The notes under the pieces: generated by a model | What the model saw: only the letters and a program-made list of their open reading frames with translations | What the model was told of the DNA's origin: nothing | Databases searched by the model: none | Shown: piece after piece, positions 53,106 to 60,356 of the stretch | How the letters are laid out: each line of letters begins with the position of its first letter | Position numbering within the stretch: the first letter of the stretch is position 1 | Assembly (NCBI GenBank): GCA_900540625.1 | Contig: UQGP01000004.1 | Span: 1-64,000, forward strand | Direction of reading: 5' to 3' | Source: an uncultured Porphyromonadaceae bacterium | GTDB taxonomy: Bacteria > Bacteroidota > Bacteroidia > Bacteroidales > Muribaculaceae | DNA: 64,000 nucleotides | Translations under genes and position numbers: made by a program

Positions 53106-54713
53106 TTATTTTTGCAGAGACAGGGGCGGACGACTGGCACCGTTGGGCGACCGTATACGCAGTTGTCGCGTCACGGTAGGCGCTATGCGTCGTGCATCCA
53201 CGGGGGTGCCTATGGTCTGAGCCGGCACTTCCGGGGCGAGGATGAATACCGGGGCGGTGGTCAGTGCGGCCACGGCAGCCGTTTGCGGCGTCGTGGTGCC
53301 CGGACGGTTGTAGTCGTCTTGGAGTTTCCACCCGGGGATGACTTGCACAAAGACATCGCCGGCGTAGGCCATAGTGGTGTTGCGTCGCAGTCCTTGAGGA
53401 TCGTCCACGGGTGCTGTCCCGGTGATAATTTGGTCTATGGTATATGCTTGAAGGACGCCGGACATACGCTGCAGAAAGGCTGCGGCCTGACTGCGCATTG
53501 CGGCTATATCCTTATTATTCTGTTTGATAAGGTCGGCGTTGAGGTACACCTGACCGTCGTGGTATCCGCTGACCCATTGCCCGGTGCCGTGTACGGCCAT
53601 AAGGTACATATTGAGCAGCGACATGGCCTTGCGCGTCGAGAAAGTGCCGTCGGGCAGTCCCCATGTTTCGTCATCGGGGCGTCGCCATTGGCGTGGCGGA
53701 AGTCCGGCCACCAGTATGACCGTGCCGCCGTTGTCTGCGGTATTGCGCTCGGCGGCCTTGAAAAGCGAGGCGAGGGCCGCATCGGCGCGCATATATGCGT
53801 CGATGGTTTCGTAGCGAGCTTCGGTGGTGCGAGTCCCGGGGTAGGGCTCGAGGGTGCACGACAGTGTCAGCATATCCGTGGACTGCCGAGTGCCCAGCTT
53901 GTATGCACTGATATAGTCGGTGGCGAGGCGCACAATATCGGCATTGGCCAGCGGCGTAGACAGATATTGAGCAAAGCGGTCGGGGTCGTTACGCTTGAAG
54001 GTATGGCGGAATGGGTAGGCTTTGAGGTGTTCGGGCAGCATCCATGCGGCATTGCCGGAGGCCTGCACCGGAGTCCATGACATCGTATCCAGACGCGCGG
54101 CTAAGGGTGCGGTGCGGTTGGACATCGATGCGGATACGGGGAATTCCTTGTAGAATGTCGATGTGGCCCAATTGCCGGTGACGTCGTTGACAAAGACGGC
54201 GCTGTTGGCGCTGTGCCCGCCTTGGATGATGGCGCATGCGGCATCCGAAGCTATAGCGTAGACCATACCTACGCCATTGCCGGCAATCTTGACTTCGTCG
54301 GCGATGGTGGACACCTGTAATGCCGAGGGCGACAGCGTCATATCTGTATAGTTGCCCATAGTGACGCCGTCGTCGAAGACGTTGCGCGAGCGTATCTTGG
54401 CCGCATCGTATACCGTGGCGGCCGGAATGCCGTTGGCTGCCGGAGCGGCACCCGTAAGCAGCAGTGCTGTAGCCGAGGCGGCATCCATACCCGGACCGAA
54501 GTCGGCGTCGGTGATGACGGCACCTTGGCGCAACAGACGATTGAATCCTTCGTGTCCGAAATATGGCGCAAGGTCTTGCAGCGTTTCCATGCGCAGCCCC
54601 TCGATGAATACGCCCAGCACAAGACGTGGCTGCTTGGCCCCAAGGACGACGCTCAGGGCGGTCGATACCATGGTGGCTGCTACAAAACTTAGCATTCGCG
54701 GACGTTGTGTCAT
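53106..54713 (-). CDS. Alkaline-phosphatase-superfamily protein with degenerate active site
   Basis: 535 residues with a signal peptide (about 1-25). The overall layout follows PafA-like alkaline phosphatases: LVLGVFIEGLRMETL (strand/first metal site), FNRLLRQGAVITDADF, TGAAPAANGIPAATVYD, RYETIDAYMRADAALASLFK, GTFSTRKAMSLLNMYLMA and GYHDGQVYLN. But the first metal Asp (VDQMRWD in PafA, recalled) reads IEGLRME; the nucleophile region (TAAGHAS) reads DAASATA, lacking Thr/Ser and His at those positions; and the usual ADHG metal motif reads VAGLPPRQ. It is therefore probably catalytically inactive or altered. It is three bases downstream of the Lnb-domain gene. Confidence 0.75.
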   Translation of the reverse strand: MTQRPRMLSFVAATMVSTALSVVLGAKQPRLVLGVFIEGLRMETLQDLAPYFGHEGFNRLLRQGAVITDADFGPGMDAASATALLLTGAAPAANGIPAATVYDAAKIRSRNVFDDGVTMGNYTDMTLSPSALQVSTIADEVKIAGNGVGMVYAIASDAACAIIQGGHSANSAVFVNDVTGNWATSTFYKEFPVSASMSNRTAPLAARLDTMSWTPVQASGNAAWMLPEHLKAYPFRHTFKRNDPDRFAQYLSTPLANADIVRLATDYISAYKLGTRQSTDMLTLSCTLEPYPGTRTTEARYETIDAYMRADAALASLFKAAERNTADNGGTVILVAGLPPRQWRRPDDETWGLPDGTFSTRKAMSLLNMYLMAVHGTGQWVSGYHDGQVYLNADLIKQNNKDIAAMRSQAAAFLQRMSGVLQAYTIDQIITGTAPVDDPQGLRRNTTMAYAGDVFVQVIPGWKLQDDYNRPGTTTPQTAAVAALTTAPVFILAPEVPAQTIGTPVDARRIAPTVTRQLRIRSPNGASRPPLSLQK

Positions 54714-54716
54714 ATC

Positions 54717-56288
54717 TCAGTGGCGGTTACGTTGGGGGTGTGAGTCTCGTATTTCGTATATATAATCGGTCTCCCGTTTGCGCCATGGCCATAAGCGACG
54801 GTGCTTGCTGTTGCGCTGTTGGTTGCGCTCGTGGTATTCGGCCATTTGCTGTTTCGTGGCGCCGGCCATCGAGATGTCTCGCCATGTCCACGCAAATGTA
54901 AGTATGAAGTCGGCGGCAATCCAAGGCCAGAATGCGTCGTTGGCGGTTTGGTATATAAACAGCCACGCTATGCACATAAAGATCATGGCGACTTCGTGAA
55001 GCTCCATGTATAAGTTCGTAAGCTTATCGCGTTTCGGCGTCCAAATTGTTATAGCGGGAATTATAGCAAATGGATTGAGCCACAATATCAGCCAGTTGGA
55101 CGAAGTGGCGTAGTGCTCGGAGAAGAACACAAGGAAAGCAATGATGCAACCCACTATGGCATTTGCCCCGAAAAACAGGCAGTAAAATCCGCGCATACGA
55201 CGCCATTTGACGGCCACGGCTCGTGCCACGAAGAATGATATTGCCAGCAGCACCAGCATTGCGGCCATAGGTGTCAGATACCATGGGGTGGGGGGGAGGA
55301 TGTCTCTGCATTCCTCCGGGGTATCGCGTCCTAATTCAGGATTCCAAAGAAAAGGAGGGATGCCGGGGCTACCTTCCTGCACTTGACTCCCAAACTCATC
55401 AATGTTTATGGTTCTCGACACAATCGAAATGTCATAATGGTAAGGTTCGGTTATGCCGAATTTGGCCAAATCATTTTTGGACAAGTCGGTAGCTTTGAAC
55501 GTACTACTTTCAAGTATTTTTGTCAATAGTACGGGCGCAAAGGTAAGGCCGCGCATGTTGTCAGATCCTCCGACTGGCCGGTCGATGTCATCGCCCAGCG
55601 CGAGGTCAATGCCGAACTGATACCACGGATAGTTGGCGTGGTATCGGCGCATAACGTTACGGTATGTAGTCCCGTCACCAATGTCAAAACTATATATGCC
55701 GGTACGTCCCAAATCCAATTCTTGGCCGATGGTTTTTTCGATGATTTGCAGGGGACGAGTGGCACAGTTGTCCGCGATAAAGTTGTAGCGGTAGACGCGA
55801 TTCTCGGGACGCAGATTTTCTTCGACCAGAGCCATAAGGCGTTGAATCTGCTCTCGAGTGAGGTTAAGCTTTTGCAAGACGGTGGCGCGTCTTTGGCGCA
55901 CATAGCTATATAAGAAAGGAGTCCAGGGCACGGCTGCAACGCTGTAGTCCGTCTCGCCTTTGACAAAGCGATATACAAAGTGCGGAGCGTTGAAATCGAA
56001 CATACCCCAGGTGATGGCGGTGTCGCTATACGGTGTAACGATGCGCAGTGCCGAGTGCCCTTCGAGTTCGTATATCTGTTTGCCCGGGAGGAAGGTGGCA
56101 AGATATACCGTTGTGTCACATCCCTCCGTGAGGTCAAGATTGAGCGTCTGCCTTTCTTCGGCCATAGCCGTGGAAGACGCCGTTCCGCCTAACAATATGA
56201 TAAGAAGCGCAAGGCCTATGACGCGGCGTGCCTGTGCGCAGAGCGTACGGACAGCATCGCGGCATATATTACGGGCCAGTGGCTGCAT
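54717..56288 (-). CDS. Membrane protein with N-terminal Lnb/DUF4105 domain
   Basis: 523 residues from ATG 56288 (MQPLARNICRD); a longer frame from 56417 would begin inside tRNA-Cys. A hydrophobic segment at about 22-42 is a signal or anchor. The periplasmic Lnb_N (DUF4105) domain (about 50-330) has LEGHSALRIVTPY (conserved His) and FIADNCATRPLQII (conserved Cys), the likely catalytic pair of this papain-like fold. About five TM segments fill 345-490; the C-terminus is basic. The family name comes from Enterococcus Lnb, which makes lyso-form lipoproteins; whether this protein does so is unknown. It is cotranscribed with the phosphatase-like gene. Confidence 0.8.
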   Translation of the reverse strand: MQPLARNICRDAVRTLCAQARRVIGLALLIILLGGTASSTAMAEERQTLNLDLTEGCDTTVYLATFLPGKQIYELEGHSALRIVTPYSDTAITWGMFDFNAPHFVYRFVKGETDYSVAAVPWTPFLYSYVRQRRATVLQKLNLTREQIQRLMALVEENLRPENRVYRYNFIADNCATRPLQIIEKTIGQELDLGRTGIYSFDIGDGTTYRNVMRRYHANYPWYQFGIDLALGDDIDRPVGGSDNMRGLTFAPVLLTKILESSTFKATDLSKNDLAKFGITEPYHYDISIVSRTINIDEFGSQVQEGSPGIPPFLWNPELGRDTPEECRDILPPTPWYLTPMAAMLVLLAISFFVARAVAVKWRRMRGFYCLFFGANAIVGCIIAFLVFFSEHYATSSNWLILWLNPFAIIPAITIWTPKRDKLTNLYMELHEVAMIFMCIAWLFIYQTANDAFWPWIAADFILTFAWTWRDISMAGATKQQMAEYHERNQQRNSKHRRLWPWRKRETDYIYEIRDSHPQRNRH

Positions 56289-56352
56289 AGGGGGGAGTGC
56301 TTCGTAAAAAAAAGTAAATCCCGCCGTACGACAGCGGGATTCATCATTTGTG

Positions 56353-56423
56353 AGGTACCTAGCAGAATCGAACTGCTGTAAACGGTTTTGCAGACCGGTG
56401 CCTAACCACTCGGCCAAGGTACC
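56353..56423 (-). tRNA. tRNA-Cys (GCA)
   Basis: Minus-strand cloverleaf of 71 bases: acceptor GGTACCT/AGGTACC, D-arm GGCCGAGTGGTTAGGC, anticodon GCA in GGTCTGCAAAACC, T-arm CAGCAGTTCGATTCTGCT, discriminator T as expected for Cys. CCA is not encoded. Confidence 0.93.
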
Positions 56424-56445
56424 ATGCTCGTGCGGTTTGCGAGTG

Positions 56446-56476
56446 CAAAGTTAAGCACTTTTTGCGACATACACAA
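56446..56476 (-). promoter_or_regulatory. Promoter of tRNA-Cys
   Basis: On the minus strand TTG (56476-56474), 20 bases, TAACTTTG (56453-56446), 23 bases before the tRNA. Confidence 0.75.
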
Positions 56477-56549
56477 CATCTGCACAAAAAAACTTTTTGA
56501 CGAAAGCACGAAAAACGGCCGAAAAGTATCCCGACAGCAAAAAAATTAG

Positions 56550-56557
56550 TATTTTTG
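56550..56557 (+). promoter_or_regulatory. -7 element of the aminopeptidase gene
   Basis: TATTTTTG fits TAnnTTTG; there is no clear -33. The leader to the ATG at 56647 is about 85 bases. Confidence 0.5.
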
Positions 56558-56646
56558 TGGTCTGATAAATCCCCGGCGAGGTGGTATATGCCCCATACCG
56601 GGCACTTAAAACGAAAGAAATATATAAATCCAATACTATCGGCTAT

Positions 56647-58437
56647 ATGAAAACAGAGATAGCGCAACGGCTTGCAGTCCTTCGCGGACTTATGGCCAAG
56701 GCCGGCGTCGATGCCGCCATTATCAATAAGACAGACCCCCATCAGAGCGAATATATTGGCGCACATTGGGCTTTTTTGCGTCGCATCAGCGGCTTTACAG
56801 GCAGTGCCGCCACCATGGTAGTCACTGCGGATAAGGCATTGCTGTGGACCGATTCGCGATACTTTATACAGGCGGCGCAGCAGCTTGACGGCACCGAAAT
56901 CCTGCTAATGAAGGAGGGCCTTCCCGAAACTCCGGACATCCTGACGTGGCTGACGCACAACCTGCATCAAGGCAACACTGTAGGCGTGGACGGAATGTTG
57001 TTCAGCCGTACCGAGGCCGACAGCCTGGCTGCAACCCTCGGCGCTCGCGGCATCGAACTCAAGACAGACTTCGACCCTATAGCCGACACGTGGCCCGATC
57101 GTCCCGCGCTGCCCCAGGACAAGGTCTTCGTACACGACATCCGGTATGCCGGTCAGAGTGCTGCCGACAAAATTGCCGCTTTACTGACTGCGGCTGCCGA
57201 CCTCGGCGCAGACGCTATATTCACCAGCGCTCTTGACGAAATTGTATGGACGCTGAACATTCGTGCACACGATGTGCCGTACACTACCGTGGTCACGTCC
57301 TTCTTGTATCTGTCACCCAAGGGCAACACCTTGTTCATAGACGGGCATAAATTGGATGAGGCCGTTCGTGCCCACCTCGCCGTGGCCGGGGTTGCCGTGG
57401 CCGGATACGGAGATGTACTGTCTTTCATTGCGGCATTACCGGCAGATATTCGTGTGCTTGCCCAGCCGGACAAGAATGCCGTAGCAGTCACTAATGCCCT
57501 TGGCGCGCGTGCCGTATTGGCTACTTCGCCGGCCGGAATGCTCAAGGCCGTTAAGAATAAAGTACAATTGGCCGGCGTGCGTGCCGCTATGGAGCGCGAT
57601 GGCGTAGCACTTGTTTCGGCCCTTATGGAAATCGAAAGACATATAGACAATGACCTGCCCCTGACCGAATTGGACGTTGTACGCATCTTCCGCCAAGCAC
57701 GTCAGGCTCAGCCGTTGTTTTTTGACGAAAGCTTCGGTACTATTGCCGGCTACGGTGCGCATGGAGCTATCGTGCACTACGACCCCACCGAGGAGTCTAA
57801 TGCGGAGATACATCGCGGCAGTCTGCTGCTGATAGACAGCGGCGCTCAATATCTTGACGGCACCACGGACATCACGCGCACAATCGCCATAGGCGAGAGC
57901 ACAGCCGAACAGCGCCACGACTTCACCCTGGTGATGAAAGGCCATATCGCTTTGGCTACCGCCGTATTCCCGCAAGGAACTGTGGGTATGCAACTTGACA
58001 TACTTGCACGGCAATTTCTGTGGAAACAGGGCCTGACCTATCTGCACGGCACCGGACACGGCGTGGGCCACTTCCTCAACGTGCACGAAGGGCCGCAGAG
58101 CATTCGTCTCAATTATGTGCCGGCGCCGATGACTCCGGGTATGATTACATCCAATGAGCCCGGACTTTACCGCGAGAATGTCCATGGCATACGTTGCGAA
58201 AACCTTGAGCTGACCACCGAGGCTATGACTACCGAGTTCGGCAAGTTCTATCGCTTCGAAACGCTGACACTATGTCCCTTCGACCTATCGCTGTTTGATG
58301 TGGACATGATGACAGATGCCGAGATCGAATGGGTCAACGACTACCACCGCATGGTACGTTCGCGCCTTACTCCGATGCTGAACAGCGTTCAGCGCACTTG
58401 GCTCGAAAAGAAAACCCGGCCGCTAACGCGCAACTAA
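56647..58437 (+). CDS. pepP: Xaa-Pro aminopeptidase, three-domain type
   Basis: 596 residues from ATG 56647 (MKTEIAQRLAVLRGLMAKAG); the in-frame ATG at 56581 lies in the leader. It removes N-terminal residues preceding proline. Two creatinase-like N-terminal domains (about 1-310) precede a pita-bread domain with metal ligands Asp397 and Asp408 (LLIDSGAQYLDGTTDITRT), His471 (GTGHGVGH), Glu504 (SNEPGLY) and Glu518 (CENLELT). The layout matches eukaryotic XPNPEP1-like enzymes. No signal peptide. It is followed by a carbonic anhydrase gene, 37 bases downstream. Confidence 0.95.
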   Translation: MKTEIAQRLAVLRGLMAKAGVDAAIINKTDPHQSEYIGAHWAFLRRISGFTGSAATMVVTADKALLWTDSRYFIQAAQQLDGTEILLMKEGLPETPDILTWLTHNLHQGNTVGVDGMLFSRTEADSLAATLGARGIELKTDFDPIADTWPDRPALPQDKVFVHDIRYAGQSAADKIAALLTAAADLGADAIFTSALDEIVWTLNIRAHDVPYTTVVTSFLYLSPKGNTLFIDGHKLDEAVRAHLAVAGVAVAGYGDVLSFIAALPADIRVLAQPDKNAVAVTNALGARAVLATSPAGMLKAVKNKVQLAGVRAAMERDGVALVSALMEIERHIDNDLPLTELDVVRIFRQARQAQPLFFDESFGTIAGYGAHGAIVHYDPTEESNAEIHRGSLLLIDSGAQYLDGTTDITRTIAIGESTAEQRHDFTLVMKGHIALATAVFPQGTVGMQLDILARQFLWKQGLTYLHGTGHGVGHFLNVHEGPQSIRLNYVPAPMTPGMITSNEPGLYRENVHGIRCENLELTTEAMTTEFGKFYRFETLTLCPFDLSLFDVDMMTDAEIEWVNDYHRMVRSRLTPMLNSVQRTWLEKKTRPLTRN

Positions 58438-58474
58438 TCATTCCGATGTAACCTATCAAAATAGATATATAGCA

Positions 58475-59017
58475 ATGGCATTAATCATTCCACTGCGCGG
58501 ACACACTCCGGTGATAGGCGCAGACACATTTCTGGCCGAGAACGCCACCATCATCGGCGATGTCACTATGGGCGAAAAATGCAGCGTATGGTTTGGCACG
58601 GTCCTGCGCGGCGATGTCAATACCATCACCATCGGCGACCGCGTCAATATTCAAGACGGCAGCGTACTGCACACGCTTTTCCGCAAATCCACCATCACCA
58701 TCGGCAACGACGTTTCCATAGGACATAACGTCACCATACACGGCGCGGATATACACGACCTCGCCTTGGTAGGCATGGGCGCCGTGGTCATGGATAACGC
58801 CGTAGTGGGCGAGGGGGCTATCGTTGCCGCCGGCGCCGTGGTCCTGTCCAATACCAAGATAGGTCCGTACGAACTGTGGGCCGGCGCTCCGGCAAAGTAT
58901 ATCAAAAAGGTAGACCCCGAACAAAGCCGCGAAATCAACCAGAAAATCGCGCATAATTATCTGATGTACTCCCGCTGGTACACCCATCCCAACGAGCCTA
59001 ATCCATTAGACGACTGA
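58475..59017 (+). CDS. Gamma-class carbonic anhydrase-family protein
   Basis: 180 residues forming a left-handed beta-helix of hexapeptide repeats (ATIIGDVTMGEKCSVWFGTV; VNTITIGDRVNIQDGSVLHT). Metal-binding histidines are His66 (GSVLHTL), His84 and His89 (SIGHNVTIHG). C-terminal helix follows YELWAGAPAKYIKKV. Members (YrdA/CaiE type) often show little anhydrase activity, so the reaction is not certain. Probably cotranscribed with pepP. Confidence 0.9.
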   Translation: MALIIPLRGHTPVIGADTFLAENATIIGDVTMGEKCSVWFGTVLRGDVNTITIGDRVNIQDGSVLHTLFRKSTITIGNDVSIGHNVTIHGADIHDLALVGMGAVVMDNAVVGEGAIVAAGAVVLSNTKIGPYELWAGAPAKYIKKVDPEQSREINQKIAHNYLMYSRWYTHPNEPNPLDD

Positions 59018-59043
59018 AAAAAAAGAATAGGGGAATGTATAAG

Positions 59044-59082
59044 CGTCCGGACATATAGGCATAGACAGCCGATGTCCGGACG
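59044..59082 (+). terminator. Terminator after the carbonic anhydrase gene
   Basis: CGTCCGGACAT pairs with ATGTCCGGACG, followed by TATATTTTG. The next ~130 bases hold nothing recognised. Confidence 0.7.
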
Positions 59083-59213
59083 TATATTTTGAGCGTGTAT
59101 GCCGATACGTGCAGTGGCTTGGGGCTTATCGGAGGTGGCTTGTGATGAGGGTTCACTATTTTTTGGTATATAAAGATCTTCTTAGATCCTAAAAATCCTT
59201 AAAATCGGGTATG

Positions 59214-59242
59214 TTGTACTTTCTGCGGCCATTGTACCTTTG
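59214..59242 (+). promoter_or_regulatory. Promoter of the RIC-LuxR gene
   Basis: TTG (59214-59216), 18 bases, TACCTTTG (59235-59242). The leader to the ATG at 59291 is about 42 bases. Confidence 0.6.
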
Positions 59243-59290
59243 CATCGGCTTGCCGGATGATGAGATGCAGGCTTCAGGTTATAAATATAT

Positions 59291-60262
59291 ATGGCAGACA
59301 CACACCAATCATTCAAAGCGTCGAATCGCATACGAGACATTATAGATGATGATACGCGGATGTTGCGCGTACTCAGTTGTTTTGATATACCGTTTGGTAC
59401 CGGTGGCAGTACTATTGCCGAGATTTGCGATGCATACGGCATCGATTCAACGACTTTCTTGGCTGTATCCAATATCGTAACCGAGCGAGAGGACGACACC
59501 GATGGTGAGGTATCACTGCCGATACTTTTGTCTTATCTGCGAAATTCACATTCGTTTATCTCCGACTTTATGCTTTCCGAAATAAAGGAGTTGCTTATCA
59601 GAGGGTTGCACCGGTCGGAAATGAATAATGCTGCGCTGCTGGTTCTCAGGTTCTTCGATGAATATATGACCGAAGTGCATAATCATATAAAATATGAGGA
59701 AACACGACTATTCGGATATGTCGAGAGTTTGGTCGCAGGAGCGCTTGTCTCCGGCTTTAATATACGGGACTTTGCATCGAAGCATGGTAGTATGACGTTG
59801 AAATTGCGCGAGCTGAAGAATCTTTTCGTACAGCATTGCCGTATGCTTAATACTCCGGTGCTCAGTCAGGCTCTTACGGATATATATGTCTGTGGCCATA
59901 ATATGGAGCGCCATTGTGAGGTTGAGGAAAAGTTGTTAATTCCTGCGGCTGAGCGTCTTGAAAAGCGATTGCGTGAACATACAAAAGACTGTGTTGTACC
60001 CGAAGTCGATGATTGCCGAGTATCTGTGTCTGATGATGAAGATCTATTATCTCCTCGCGAACGCGATATTGTACGCCTTGTTTCTTGTGGATTATCTAAT
60101 AAGGAGATAGCCGACCGCTTGCGCCTATCGTTTCATACCGTCACTACCTATCGCCGCAATCTCAGTTCCAAACTCAACATCCATTCATCGGCAGGCTTGA
60201 CCATTTACGCCATCTTGCATCATATTATCGAATTGAAGGATGTCGAGTCGGTACAAGGTTAG
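59291..60262 (+). CDS. RIC/YtfE-like hemerythrin domain fused to a LuxR-type DNA-binding domain
   Basis: 323 residues, no signal or TM. Residues ~1-65 resemble the ScdA_N part of RIC proteins, but FCCGG is replaced by PFGTGG. Residues 80-225 form a hemerythrin-like four-helix bundle with candidate di-iron ligands His87, His132, Glu136, His165, His208 and Glu212. Spacings (45, 4, 29, 43, 4) nearly equal those of E. coli YtfE (His84, His129, Glu133, His160, His204, Glu208). Residues ~250-315 are a LuxR helix-turn-helix (LSPRERDIVRLVSCGLSNKE, IADRLRLSFHTVTTYRRN). It is likely a one-component regulator sensing NO, oxygen or iron state. It is convergent with cytochrome biogenesis genes. Confidence 0.88.
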   Translation: MADTHQSFKASNRIRDIIDDDTRMLRVLSCFDIPFGTGGSTIAEICDAYGIDSTTFLAVSNIVTEREDDTDGEVSLPILLSYLRNSHSFISDFMLSEIKELLIRGLHRSEMNNAALLVLRFFDEYMTEVHNHIKYEETRLFGYVESLVAGALVSGFNIRDFASKHGSMTLKLRELKNLFVQHCRMLNTPVLSQALTDIYVCGHNMERHCEVEEKLLIPAAERLEKRLREHTKDCVVPEVDDCRVSVSDDEDLLSPRERDIVRLVSCGLSNKEIADRLRLSFHTVTTYRRNLSSKLNIHSSAGLTIYAILHHIIELKDVESVQG

Positions 60263-60286
60263 GCCTCGGACGCGACCGTACAAAAT

Positions 60287-60335
60287 AACGGCGGCGACAT
60301 TGCGAAAGATACGCAGTGTTGCCACCGTTTTTTTT
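60287..60335 (+). terminator. Terminator of the RIC-LuxR gene
   Basis: AACGGCGGCGACA pairs with TGTTGCCACCGTT (one mismatch, one wobble), with an inner TGCG/CGCA stem, followed by a T-run of eight. Confidence 0.75.
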
Positions 60336-60356
60336 GTGGATGCACATCGGTTGCGG

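Noticed and set aside
56289..56417. N-terminal extension of the Lnb-domain protein
   Set aside because: It would be encoded by tRNA-Cys; the signal/anchor segment fits the ATG at 56288.
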